From contig CM049315.1 in assembly GCA_026874595.1 (NCBI GenBank), positions 61,253,389 through 61,317,388 on the forward strand: DNA of 64,000 bases, written 5' to 3'. The notes beneath the pieces were generated by a model. The model was not told where the DNA came from. It made no database searches and saw nothing but the letters and a program-made list of their open reading frames with translations. Below, piece by piece: positions 11,886 through 24,406 of the stretch (the first letter of the stretch is position 1; the number at the start of each line of letters is the position of its first letter). Origin of the DNA: Sipunculus nudus. Lineage: Eukaryota > Annelida > Sipuncula > Golfingiida > Sipunculidae. A program made the position numbers and the translations under genes.

Positions 11886-12045
11886 CATACACTCTTGCAA
11901 CAAATCCAAGAGGGAACTGTGAGGCAAACATGGTGAGGAACCATGGGGCAGCATACAGCGTGGGTGTGATTTCATAAGCCTCAAAGTGGTCATACAAGTC
12001 CTTGTAGTGGTCATGAAGCAGTCGAGACAGTTGATACATCTGAAT
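11886..12045 (-). CDS. TBC1D1/4: TBC1D1/TBC1D4-like RabGAP, exon with later part of TBC domain
   Basis: Coding exon of 160 nt with acceptor ATTTCAG and donor GTGAG. It encodes [18 protein letters not shown], then [19 protein letters not shown] and [16 protein letters not shown]. This is the strongly conserved block of the TBC domain in TBC1D1/4, including the APWFL motif. It ends one base into a codon (G of the Asp expected after ARVY). The 3' remainder of the gene (helices after FDMIF, and the coiled-coil C terminus) was not found between 1 and 11885 and should lie to the left. The upstream intron is 24.5 kb, nearly all nested repeats. An HL-1 element tail ends only 57 bp from this exon's donor. 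Confidence 0.94.
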
Positions 12046-12580
12046 CTGAAATGAACACCACCATATGCCTTTATTAGGATACACTCAGATGTATGTGTAG
12101 CTCACTGTACTGAGCTGATCTTGTACCTTGGCTGATCTGATCATATACAGCAGAACCTGTTGTGAGGGGACACCTGTGGGATATTGCCAAAGTGTCCCTA
12201 TATTGCAGGTGTCCCTTTATGAGAGGGAGGGACACATGCAGCAGGGATAATGATTAATGTATGGAGATTCATTCAACAATTAAAACAAAAGAATCACATA
12301 CATATAAGTATATACAATAAAATGTTTTTATATCAATAATATATGAAAAAAAATTATATGGACATCTAACACAAGAAATATTCTTTGATGACATGATCAA
12401 AAGTCTTTTAAGAGCTGGTCAATTTATAAATTTAGAAAAAATAAATATTGATCATGAGTATAATATTTTAGTATTGATAATTATTTTCTAAAAAAAAACT
12501 TCAATCATAAATTTTTGTTAAAGAAGATATGATATTAATAATATTTCTTTATTTCATAATTACTGTATAAAAAAAATATG
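12046..12580. other. Intron, AT-rich, no gene
   Basis: Between the 11886-12045 exon and the first HL-2 copy. It has a GTGTCCCTATATTGCAGGTG phrase at about 12190 and AT-rich low-complexity DNA after 12290. I recognise no gene. Confidence 0.5.
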
Positions 12581-12582
12581 AA

Positions 12583-15500
12583 ACAAGGCCTACAGGCCTA
12601 ATGCCAACCTGTGCAATGGGATTACACCAGGTATAATGCTTCAATGCTGGACCAATACTTTTCAAGAACATGTATAACATGTACATGAACAATGCAAGTA
12701 CTAAACACTTTGAACAAAAAACAATTACACAAACATGCACACAACACAAAAATGATTGTAGCTGGCACCACCAGTCTTGTATACAATGAAGTATATACAT
12801 ATGCCCATTGTCAGATTGATATGTCAATCCCCTCCTACAAAATAAGCAGGAGCTTACACTGTGCAAAAGTCAATGTACGTGTTGACACCTGTCTTGTGAA
12901 TAAGAAAGCCATCAAAGACGCATAGACAGGTCAAAATATCAGGCCAATACATGAAACTTCCCTTGAGTTTGATGCACTGGGATGACAAGGCTTAGGTGAG
13001 TATGGCAGTTGCCCCCGAGTGAACTGTGAAAAAGTACTGGCTCAATAGGGGACTGCATCGTTGTTGTTTACATCCGGGCTACTGCTGGCCTGGTCAGAGG
13101 CTGGTAGGCAAAAGCCAATACCCATTATAAGTAGGTCATCCTTTGTGTACTAGCTGTTACATGTGTTATCAGTATCTCTCCAATACTTGTTCCTGTAATT
13201 TTATGCCCTATTCAGTTTGTTTGCAAATAAGTTAATGCATCAAAGTATATTGTATGCATCAAAGTATACACAATGTTAGTGATTATATGGTGGTCAGCTT
13301 CCTCACAGCATGACATATGGTTGAACATATGATGTAAAAGTATAGCTAGACACCAACAGAGGCCATATTATTAGTTCCTCATCTGTTTCATTAGCCTGTA
13401 CAATACATCAACCACAGACAGCTTACTGGTGAGTCTCTGGTGGGCTACAATAATATTAAATCTGAATGTGCAGGCCCTATGGTACCACCCAATAAAGAAA
13501 TGTAGCCGAGTTCGTTTTATGCACAATCTCCTGTCTTAGGTTTCAGAAGTTTTGTCTCATGCAGGAAAGTGTGTAAACATTTTCTCATATTTCATTATTG
13601 ATCTCAAAACTACTGCTCTTGGACCCCTTAAACATACCCCCCCCCCCCACCCAAGTATTTGTATTGGGTTGGTAATTATATCTTTTAAAATTATGGATTT
13701 TTTTGTATTTAAATATGAAATGTAAAAAGAAGTTTAAGTTATCAATAATAAAAAGAAAAGTGTGTAAACATTTTCTCATATTTCAATATTGATCTCAAAA
13801 CTACTGCTCTGGGAACCCTTAAACATACATATTCTGAAAGCTGAGAATAATATATGCACTCTATCAAAGGTCGACGTTATATAGATTTAAGAATGTGTTT
13901 CATATAATTCCTTAAAATATATATATATATATTATATATACATAAATAAATATAAACCTAGTGACACACTTTATAAACAGGTGTTGACTTTCTAAATTAC
14001 AGTTTTCTATCTTATTATAATATGATATGTAAAAATAATTATGTTATCAATAAAAAATAATTTAAAAAAAATAAAAAGTAGTTATATTTAAAAATAAAAC
14101 AATAATACAATATTCATCTTAAATAAAAAAGTAAAAATGTTTGAATTTGAAATGAGAAAATTAGGATGGTAATTATAACTTTTAAAATTATGAATTTATT
14201 CTATATTTAAATATGAAATGTAAAATAATAATTATCATCAATTATGGGCATACATGTTAGGTAAAATAAAAAAAAAATTAAGGCATTATTTTTAAGGTTC
14301 TGTTGAAATGAAATCTTTTTTACATTTAATGGCGGAAAAATTTTGATCTTAATGTAAACAGTTAAAAGTATATAAAATCAATAAAAGTTAAATAATTCTT
14401 AACATCAACTGTCCTTGTATATAAATAAATTCTAATAATACTGAAACAAATGAACCAGATCATGAGCCATGACGCTTCAAACCCTGTCATTCAGGTGAAA
14501 CGAGCCTTTTGAAGGCAAGCCGTTATAATGATTTCCTAATAAACAGATGACTGAAATGATTTTTGTTGTTATCAGTGCAAGTATCTGAAGGCTTTGATTG
14601 CAAATATTAAAAGTATTAACAAGAAATGTGCTTTGTGACTGTACATATAAGCTTTCAGAGTATGCGTATATAGAAGGGTGGTTCATGTAGTTAAGTAAAG
14701 ATTCACAAAATATTATCATTAATGAATATAACTTTATATACGTTTACACATTAACTATCATTGGTTTGCAGTTTGTTTGGCAGTAATAACTTGGTACTAT
14801 ATTAAGAGTTATGCTGGGGCACTTTGAAACTTTTGACAGAAGGCTGACAATTTGGCTACAAAGGGGTGAAATATAGATATGCCATTACAACACCTGTATC
14901 AGGCTTGATCATACTCCATGTGATGTAGCATAAAGATATCAGTTACAGGATATGAGGCAATTAACTAGTGATTCTCTGATGAAGCATGTTTAGGGTCAAT
15001 TAAGAAAATTGAGGCTTTACTAAGTGTGTGTCTGCAGGTGGATCTATTTGGCCCTTTGTAAATATAGACCCAGCAGGCAGCCTAAAGAAGCTTGGACAAA
15101 GTCCCTTTTGCTACGGACTGGCAAATCCAACAGCTTTACAGCTCATTGGTAAATTATCTTGCAATTAATTTGATAAGACTGACATATTAAATGTAGAATG
15201 CAAACAATATAGTTATAGAACATAGAACAAGCCCACAGAGGAAGAAGTGCAACTGATACAATCAACATCCCTAAGTGTTTTGCCTACCAGCACTGCACGT
15301 GCTGCTAAATCACGTGGTCTGTGACGTCACGATGCAGTCCCCTATACTGCACTGAGTAAACTCTTGACCTGCACCTGGCTACACTGAGTGAACTTTTGAC
15401 CTGTAAATGGCTGCACTGAGTGAACTCTTGACCTGTTGCATAATCTGGCACAGTTGGCAGTCTGCCATAGCTATGAAAAGATCCAGGCTGAACTTTGGTG

Positions 15501-16205
15501 CCAAATCTGATGCAGTGGGCAGTTTGCTAAAGCTATAAATAGAATGCACCTAGTGCACTGAGTGAACTCTTGATCTATACCTGGCTGCACTTCTTCCAAT
15601 CCTGGCATTGTGCCAAAACTATTCATAGAGCTGACATCATCTTGGCTAATGGCCAACATCAAGGCACTGGCAATCTGCCAATGGTAAACCAAGTGCTGCC
15701 ATCTGTTCACAAAAGTGGTCCCTACTTGAAATAACTTTGAAATAAATTTTCCCTATACAAAAATGCTTTTCAGCTCACTTTTTATTAAAAAAAAAAAAGA
15801 AATTAGGAATATATAAAAAATTATTACAGATGCATACTGAAGCAAAATTATAATACAGATACATCTCATTGATGGCAAAATCTTATATAATCCATGTACA
15901 GCCGTCTTTATATACCCCCCCCCCCGAGAGTTGTATACCTGTGATTGTAAACATTGCCTGGCATGAGGATTATCTAAAATTTTTAAAATTTTTAAAAAAT
16001 CAATATTGTCAATATTAACCATAGATAACCTGAAATCTAAATGTCTAGATGCATGATGTAACGGATGCTGATAAACTGGTCCAGGCTAGATGTATCTGCT
16101 TCACACAGCTAACATATATGGTAAAATGACTCAATTCAATTCTTTGGAACCATAAAAGACAATTATTATACGATTTATTAAGGGGATTATTCTTGTAAAA
16201 TATAA
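12583..16205 (+). mobile_element. HL-2 copy B, holding the 13048-15342 TIR element
   Basis: The head ACAAGGCCTACAGGCCTAAT is at 12583. A GCTGGCACCACCAGTCTTGT monomer follows, then CTTACTTGAG-type phrases, interrupted at 13047. It resumes at 15343 with the CACTGAGTGAACTCTTGACC tandem phrases, about 35-60 bp apart. It then runs AT-rich to 16205, where HL-2 copy C starts. No CACAGGTTCGCTAA tail is seen for this copy. Confidence 0.8.
13048..15342. mobile_element. Non-autonomous TA-flanked TIR element, 2295 bp, inside HL-2
   Basis: The ends are GGGGACTGCATCGT and its exact inverse (14 bp). A second inverted pair, GCTGGTAGGCAAAA at 13100-13113 and its complement at 15278-15291, lies symmetrically 51-52 bp in, so the TIR is about 66 bp with a diverged centre. 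TA flanks both ends (13046-13047, 15343-15344). The joined flank CTCAATATACTGCAC aligns base for base with CTCAAGTTACTGCAC in the HL-2 copy at about 16815. The interior is AT-rich with no recognisable gene, so it must rely on a transposase elsewhere. Confidence 0.9.
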
Positions 16206-17747
16206 AGCAAGGCCTACAGGCCTAAGGCGAACCTGTGCATTGGGAAATACACCAGGCATAATGCTTCAATGCTGGACCATTACTTCTCATGTATATGAAC
16301 AATGCAAGTACTTAACATTTTGAATAAGAAACAATTACACAAACATCACTGCTGAAATTCTGGCATGGGTGCACACAACACATAAATGATTGTAACTGGC
16401 ACCACCAGTCTTGTATACAACAAAGCTATCACAGATATATACATATGCCAAAATTTCAGACTGATATATCAAACCCCTCTTGAAAATAAGCAGGGACACA
16501 CACTGTGCAAAAATTGTTGTAGGTGGCACCACCAGTCTTGTATATGACAAAGCTATTTGTTTTGTATATATATGCCCAATTTCAGGCTGATATATCAAAT
16601 TCCTCTGTAGATATAAGCAGGCACATACACTGTGCAAAAGTCATTGTAGGTGGCGACACCTGTCTTGTGAATGAGAAAGCCATCAAAGACACATAGACAG
16701 GTCAAAATATCTGGCCAATACATCAAACTTACCTTGAGTCTGGTGCATGGGGCTGACCAGGCTTAGGTGAAAAGGCAGATGCCCCGAGTGAACTGTGACA
16801 AATTTGCTGGCTCAAGTTACTGCACTGAGTGCACTTATGACCTACACCTGGCTAGACTAAGTGAACTTTTGACCTGTAACTGGCTGCACTCAGTGAACTC
16901 TTGACCTGTTGCATAATCTGACACAGTTGGCAGTCTGCCAAAGATATAAATAAATCCAGGCTGAACTTTGGTGCCAAATCTGATGCAGTGGGCAGTCTGC
17001 CAACGCTATTTATAGAATGCAGCTACTGCACTGAGTGAACTCTTGACCTGTTGCCTAATCTGAAATAGTAGCAACACCACTGCATAAGCTCATGCAGGGG
17101 CCCTGCCCTCAGGGGCATGACACCTATGAAGTGATCACATGGTGCCCATGAGGTGTTCACATGTCACCCATGAGGTGATTACATGCCTTGTGCTTGGCTG
17201 CACTGATTGAACTCTTGACCTATATCTGGCTGCACTGAATGAACTCTTGATCTGTTGCCAAATCTGAAACAGTTGGCAGTTTCTCAACCTATTAAAAGAT
17301 ACAGGCACAATCATGGCCTGTTGGTAAAACTGTTTACACATACTGAAAAACTTTGGCGAAAATGCTTTTTTTTTCAAGTAGACATATTCATAAACCTTTT
17401 ATCAAAATATCTAGAATAATAAAAGATGCAGTCCTTTCATCATTAAAGGTCCAATAATTCCGCCAAAAATCATTCAAATAAACTTGAACAAAGGCCACCT
17501 AACAATAATTTTTGTGCAATGTTACAGAAGTTGTAATTGAAACAATAATTTTGTAGAAGAACAGTTTTGCAGTCCTCAGTTTGAAATAAACATAATAATG
17601 GCCATAAGCCCACTAAAGCTTTTCTGATATGACTAAAAGAACCATGTCCTAGGATAATTCTTTTGAAAATTGAATGATTCATTTGACAGTTTCATCATAA
17701 ACATTTTAAGCTGAAAGAGGCAAAAAAATTATGAGGGTTTCCCATAA
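16206..17747 (+). mobile_element. HL-2 copy C, 5' part
   Basis: The head GCAAGGCCTACAGGCCTAAG is followed by GGTGGCACCACC monomers at about 16395 and 16525. Next are the GAACTCTTGACCTG tandem phrases and the ATGAGGTGATCACATG phrases. It stops at 17747 where an HL-1 head begins. Its 3' part is at 33768-34590. Confidence 0.85.
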
Positions 17748-19588
17748 ACAAGGGACCCATGGGTCACGGCGCTAAGCTTAAGTTTGAAATTTTTGCAAAT
17801 GCAAAATATTCTATTTTGATGTTTTTCATTTATATTAGCATATGAGAAGCTAAGAGGAAAGAGGCCCTCCTACTTGGTTTTAGTAAAGTTCTAAAAATAT
17901 GATTGCAAACTAATACTCTGACAAGACTGTCATGAAGAAAAACAGTAAAAGTTTTGAGATTTGTGATGCATATGAAAAATTTACAGATGGACAGGCCAGT
18001 GGACAGAATGGCCTAATACCTTTATTTCACTTTCAAGGGAATAATGCATTTAAGTTTATATATAAGCCTATTATTTAAGCATATCCACTTTTTCTTTTAA
18101 AAAAGTTTTTATCTGATTAATTTTTTTATCTTCAAGTTTTATACATTTGTATTAAAAAACACTGAAAAAATAAGTTAAAATATTAGAATTCTAAGTTGCA
18201 ATCATTATATATCCAGAGTGTAGCTCATATTGGGTCATATTATGCATACATATATATTTTTATTATTTTTAAATCACAAATGTTTAAACTGAATTTAAAA
18301 GAAAATAATGCCACAACATTGCATCTACAAGATTATTCCTTGAATCACTATTAAAAAGTTTTGCACATTGGAGTTTTCAGTACATGCTTAATTTTATTCA
18401 CCAAAATAAAATAAAAGATTCAGTAAATTTGATAAAATAAAACATCTTTTCAAATAAAGTATATGCACTGTTGGTTGAATGAGGGACAAACAATATCATT
18501 GTGCTAATTACTATCCCAGTTTTAATTTATTACTGGAATTAATAGTCAATTTCACACCTGCTGAAGTTTTTACTCTTCTGAAGTAAGGAATTACTTATCT
18601 GATGAACATCCACACTTTCATAGCAATACACCACTTTGTGGACACAATTAAATGTACACTTTAATCATTGTAACCCTGGTGGTTCAATAAAAAATCTAAA
18701 ATATAGCATAGCCTAGAATAAGAATGAATCAAATACATAAAATAATAACATTCATCTAGTTTATGGGGGAGTGCAGGGCAGAGGGGAAGCCTGCTGGTAG
18801 TTGGCAAGCTGAGCAAAGTCAAGCTGCCTGGGGTGGGTTACATAATGCAAGTGAAGGCTGTACTACTAGGTGGGCTAGATGTAAACAACACTTGACATGG
18901 TGTATAAAAACTTGAATAAAAGCTACTCTTTTCAATCAATTCCTTTGAAATTTCAGATTTTAAAAAATTAAATCCTTATGTATATATGCTGTGAAAATTA
19001 AATCAACAGTGCTTACAGGGAAAAACGTGCCATTGCCAAAGTTGGACAAAATTTAAGGTATTGATTTTTTATTTATGCTAATAACTTGAAAAATTTGCAA
19101 AATTCAGATCTTATTTTGGGTAAACAATTGAATCTTGATTAAATAAAGTTATATTCTTGAAAAAAAGTCTCTAGGTTCTGCAATTCTCATGTTAGGTGAG
19201 TAAATATATTTCCTGATTTTTGAAAAATTGCATTATATTTTGGCCCATAACTTCAAAATAATACCCAATACTGACCTAATTTTTGGTATGTACATAGAAA
19301 ATGTATGAAAGAATGTGAATACTAAATATGATTAAAAACAGATCAGTGGTTTTGATATTAGGCAGCCTTGAAGTGTAACAATGGCTTTTTAATGAAAAAC
19401 GGAGGTTTTTCCTTAATATCTCGAAGGAACGAAGTCCTAATGACCCAATTTTTTGGTATGGTAGGAGATTTTGGGGACATCTAACATTATGCCAACAGCC
19501 TGGGGAGCAAAGAGATGTGCACTGAATGACCTACAGTCATCAAAGTGGACTGCTTGACAATGAGAGGGAATACAACAAGAGCCTAAAA
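17748..19588 (+). mobile_element. HL-1 copy, head and body (outermost of the 16-kb nest)
   Basis: The head ACAAGGGACCCATGGGTCAC is at 17748. The body is AT-rich, with AAAAACGTGCCATTGCC and GGTAGGAGATTTTGGGGACA. It becomes a region analogous to the pre-tail of other copies and breaks at GAGCCTAAA (19588), where a complete HL-1 copy is inserted. The matching right part starts AAATTCAATAACTAGCC at 21521. Confidence 0.75.
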
Positions 19589-21520
19589 ACAAGGGACCTA
19601 TGGGTCACTGTGCTCAGCTGACGTTAACCTTGAAGGTAAAAATCAAAAATAATATCAAATGGAGATAAAGTGTAAGAGGAAGAGGTAATAAAGGCCATGG
19701 TTGGTTTATATGATTGGTTTGTATTGATGAGCAAGAAATTGTTGCAAAAAATATTTTGTGACCTGACCATGCATTTACTAATGTTGAAACTAAAGCATGT
19801 GAGCAGTTTGTGAACAAATGATCTGTACTATTACCATGATCATTAGTCGGTTTTTCGATTAACTGTTGACATTTCAGTAGTTTACACATTTTTTCAATTG
19901 AATCTATTTTTTTGTATAATATAAATTATTAAATATATATGTATTTTTTTTATGAAATGTATACAGTTGAAATATAGCTAATTAACAGCATAAAACAGGG
20001 CAAAAAAAGCCTGATCTCAAATTCTGCTGAGGCAGGAAAATAATGAACAAATGTTTGTATTAAATCCTCATTTTTTTATCACATCAATTATTTTCTAATT
20101 TAAGTTTATATTTCTATACATTTCCAATTTAACATATATATCTGAATATAAAAGTTGATTCATAATTCTCAATTGCATCATCATAAATCTCAATCTTGTC
20201 AGATAACACCACATCATGCATACAAATGTTTATTTATTTTTTACCACAAAAATATATCTTTTAAAGCTGCAAAACAATAAATATCTAAAAATAATTCTTG
20301 ACTTAGATTTCACACTTTTTAATTGTGTTTTTATTTATCCATAATGTGCTTCATATTTTATGATAATTTAAGCATACTGATGGGTTCAATTATATTTGTT
20401 AAAATCATTTAAAAGAAAAATTGATTTCTTTAAAAATGCTACATTACACAACATTGCATCTTCTGGATTACACCTTGAATTTTTTTTTAAAGGAAAGTTT
20501 TTGCATATCGGAGTGGAAACAGCATTACAATTAAGGAGATACAGTGAAAACAATAACAATTACTGCATAACACTTGGTGGGTTGGATTTGCGGGAGGGGG
20601 GGGGGGGGGGTCGGGGGGGGGGGGGGGGGTTATTGGGGTGGTGATATGAGAATAACTGTACACCTGTCACAGCAGGGGATCTCCCCCAGTGACTGTAACA
20701 AATCAGAAACCCTGGCATAGCTGACTTCCAGTGACCAGGAGTGGGACCCTGCATCTGTAATCAAAGCAAGTGACTACAGAAAAAAAAATCAATAACTAGC
20801 TTAATTTTCAAGCTTTTATTTTCAAATTTCAGATTTAGACAAACTAAATATTTATGTTTACATGCTGTGAAAATTAAATCAATGGTGCTTACAGGAAAAA
20901 AACGTGCCATGGTCAAAGTTGGGCAAAATTTAAGGAACTAATTTTTTTTTTATGCTTATAACTTAAAAAATTTACAAAATTCAGATCTAATTTTGGGTAA
21001 ACTATTGAATCTTAATTAAACATAGTTATATACTTGAGAAAATAGACTCTAGTTTCAAAATTTTTCATGTTAAGTGAGTTATTATTTTTCCTGATTTTTT
21101 ACAAAATGCATTATGTTTGGACCCATAACTTAAAGAATTTATATTTTACAGACTTAATTTCTGGCATGTACATAGGAACTATATACAGGAATATTTATGG
21201 TAAATATGAGGAAAAACAGATGAGTGGTTTTGATATTAGGCAGTCCTGAAGTGTGAAAATAGGATTTTAATAAAAAATTGAGGTTTTTCCTTAATATCTC
21301 AAAGGAACAAAGTCGCAAAGCCCCAATTTTTGGCTTGGTAGGAGATCTTGGGGACATCTAACATTATGCTGGATTTTGGATTCCTAGGTCTTACGGTTTC
21401 AAAACGTGCCACATCTACGGACGGACGGACGGACGGACGGACGGACGGACGGACAGACGGACGGACGACGGACAATGGACCACGACTATAGCTCAGATGA
21501 CTTATAGTCAGCTGAGCTAA
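19589..21520 (+). mobile_element. HL-1 complete copy 1 (1.93 kb)
   Basis: The head ACAAGGGACCTATGGGTCAC is at 19589. The body includes a G-run at about 20595-20630, GGGGATCTCCCCCAGTGACT, and AAAACGTGCCATGGTC. A (GGAC)n tract (21418-21470) leads to the tail hairpin ending GTCAGCTGAGCTAA at 21520. It is nearly identical to 26813-28732 and 62284-64000. No protein gene is recognisable; reading frames in it are repeat translations. Confidence 0.9.
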
Positions 21521-22252
21521 AAATTCAATAACTAGCCTAATTTTGCAGCTTTTATTTTCAAATTTCAGATTTTACCAGATTAAATCCTTATGTGTACATG
21601 CTGTGAAAATTAAATCAACAGTACTTACAGGGAAAAAACGTGCCGTGGCCAAAGTTGGGCAAAATTTAAGGTACCAATTTTATATTTTTGCCAATATATA
21701 AAAAAAATGAACAGATTTTGATCTAATTTTTTGTATACAATTAAATTTTGATTAATTAAAGTTGTATTACTGAAAAAAAGTCCCTACCTTTAATACTTTT
21801 GGTCTTAAGTGATCAAATATCTTTCCTGATTTTTTTACAAAGTCCATTATGTTTGGGCCCATAACTTTTTTAAATTAAATAATACTGACTTAATTTCTGG
21901 CATGTACATAGGAACTATATAGAGTAATATTTATGGTAAATATGAAGAAAACCAGATGAGTGGTTTTGATATTAGGCAGTCCTGAAGTGTAAAAATAGAT
22001 TTCTAATAAAAAATTGAGGTTTTTCCTTAATATCTCGAAGGAACGAAGTCCTATTGACCCAATTTTCGGCGTGGTAGGAGATTTTTGGGACATCTAACTG
22101 TATGCCGAATTTCAGATTCGTAGGTCCAATGGTGTCAAAACATGCCAGTCTTACGGACGGACATCTGGACAGATGGACGGCAAGACAGACGGACGGACGA
22201 CGGACAATGGACCACGACTATAGCTCAGATGACTTATAGTCAGCTGAGCTAA
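21521..22252 (+). mobile_element. HL-1 3' part with tail
   Basis: Body from AAATTCAATAACTAGCC to a GGACGGACGACGG tract and the hairpin tail GTCAGCTGAGCTAA ending at 22252. It is the likely right-hand remainder of the copy broken at 19588. Confidence 0.8.
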
Positions 22253-22952
22253 AAAAAAAATGCATTATGTTTGGGCCCATAACTTAAAAAAATTATGCAA
22301 TACTGACATCGTTTCAGGCATGTGCATAGCAAATGTATAGAAAAATATGTATATTATATATGATCAGAGTCAGATCAGTGGTTTTGATATTAGGCAGTCA
22401 TAAAGTGTAACAATGGGTTTTTAATGGAAAAATGAAGTTTTTCATTAATATCTTGAAGGAATTAAGTCCTAGTGACCAAATTCTTCGCATGGTAGGGGAT
22501 TTTGGAGACATCTAACTGTATGCCAAATTTAAGGAACTTAGAGCTGAAGCTGGGGAGCTGAGCTCTAGCAAACTGAATAACACTAGCTTGATGTAAACAA
22601 TATGTGACATGGTGCTTGAAAACTTGAAAGAAATCTACAGTTTCTGATCAACTGGTTTCACATTTTTGGTGTTAACAGTTGAAATGCTAACAAAAACATG
22701 CTTTGAAAATAAAATCCACAGCAGTTACAGGAAATAAACGTGACATGGTCAAAACTGGGCAATATTTTTGCTAATATTTTAAAAAATTTAAAAGATTTTG
22801 ATCTAATTTTGGGTATACAATTTAATTTTGATTAATAAAAGTTATATTACTGGAAAAAAGTGCTAAGCTTTAACAAGTTTTGTGTTAAGTGATCAAATTT
22901 CTTTCCTGATTATTTACAAAATGCATTATGTTTGGGCCCATAACTTTTTTAA
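22253..22952 (+). mobile_element. HL-1 internal fragment, left of HL-3 insertion
   Basis: Matches 29900-30500 (GCAATACTGACATC, AGAGCTGAAGCTGGGGAGC, GTGACATGGTGCTTGAAAAC). It breaks in CATAACTTTTTTAA at 22952 and resumes at 24407. Confidence 0.75.
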
Positions 22953-24406
22953 ACAAGAATACGGGTAGTCGACAAGCAACTACGTGTATCCTCCAAAATC
23001 AGAGAATGACGGGTAGTGTGAGGCATGGATTGAGTGGCAAGGGGAAATAGAGTTACATGTGTTACATATTAGAATGGATCTCTGCCACATAAACGTGATT
23101 GTAGGTGGCGCCACCTGTTATTTGAATGAGAAACTATCCAAGATGTATACGCATGCCAAATTTCAGGTAATTTTGTCAAACCACTGCAGAGATATGAGTT
23201 ATTTTAACCCAAGGCAGACAAACAGATGGACGCAGTGCAAAAATGGCTGCAGGTGGCACCACCATTTTTTTGTATGTTATAAAGCTATCCAAGGGCTACA
23301 TTTGTGTAAATTTTTTTTCCTGATTGGTCAAACGGTTCCTGAGATATAAGCTTGGATGTCTGCAGTGTGTACGTGAAGGTAGGTGGAGCTATCTGTCAGA
23401 AAATCAAGAAAGCTATCTAGGATGTATATGCATGCCCAATTTCAGGTGAATTAGTCAAACCACTGCAGAGATATGAGTGATTTTAACCCAAGGCTGACAA
23501 ACAGATGGACGCTGTGCAAAAATGGCTGCAGGTGGCACCACCATTTTTTTGTATGTTATAAAGCTATCTAAGGGCTACATTTGTGTAAAAATTTTTTCCT
23601 GATCGGTCAAACGGTTCCCGAGATACGAGCTTGGATGTCTGCAGCGTTAACATGCACCTGTCATAAAATCAAGAAAGCTATCTAGGATGTATACGCATGC
23701 CAAATTTTAGGTGAATAAGTCAAACCACTGCAGAGATTTGAGTGATTTTAACCTAAGGCAGACAAACAGATGGACGCTGTGCAAAAATGGCTGCAGGTGG
23801 CGCCAACATTTTTTTGTATGTTATAAAGCTATCTAAGGGCTACATTTGTGTAGAATTTTTTCCTGATTGGTCAATCGCTTCCCGAGATATAAGCTTGGAT
23901 GTCTGTAGCGTTAACATGAATGTAGGTGGCACCACCTGTCCTAAAATCAAGAAAGCTATCTAGGATGTATACGCATGCCCAATTTTAGGTGAATTAGTCA
24001 ATTCACTGCAGAGATATGAGTGATTTTAACCCAAGGCAGATGAACAGATGGACACTGTGCAAACATGGTTGCAGGTGGCGCCACCTATTTTTGTGTATGT
24101 TATAAAGCTATCCCAGGGCTACATTTGTGTAAACTTTTTTTCCTGATCGGTCAAACGGTTCCAGAGATATGTGGGTTTATGTGTGGAAACAGATGCACAA
24201 ACAGAAGCTGGGAAGAGAGGAAAGGTCAGAGGTCAAGGTCACTTGGTTATGCATCAGTTCACATGTGACCCAATAATTTGTGTAAGTTTCGTAAAAATCC
24301 GTCCAGTAGTCTCAGAGGAGTTCTCCGGAAACGAACGTGGTGGCGGCGGCGGCTGAACCCGGTCAAAAACATAGTATCCGCAAAAGTTCATTTTGGTGGA
24401 TACAAT
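22953..24406 (+). mobile_element. HL-3 complete copy with about five 275-bp dimers
   Basis: The head ACAAGAATACGGGTAGTCGACAAG carries a hairpin GTAGTCG..(C)AACTAC and TGTATCCTCC. Dimers follow, each with a GGTGGCGCCACC-type half and a GGTGGCACCACCATTTT half. Markers GGATGTCTGCAG recur at about 23351, 23632 and 23898. The 3' part has GAGGTCAAGGTCAC, a GGTGGCGGCGGCGGC block, then the tail hairpin GTATCCGCAAAA..TTTTGGTGGATAC. TGTATCC near the start and GGATACA at the end form a subterminal inverted repeat. The empty host site is visible at 33395-33415. Confidence 0.88.

Noticed and set aside
19589-21520. HL-1 considered as an LTR or LINE element.
   Set aside because: No terminal direct repeats, no primer-binding site, no reverse transcriptase or integrase motifs in any frame, and the tail is a hairpin rather than poly(A).
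7290-24360. Regularly spaced short repeats considered as a CRISPR array.
   Set aside because: Units are 140-330 bp with conserved interiors, eukaryotic intron context and no cas genes.
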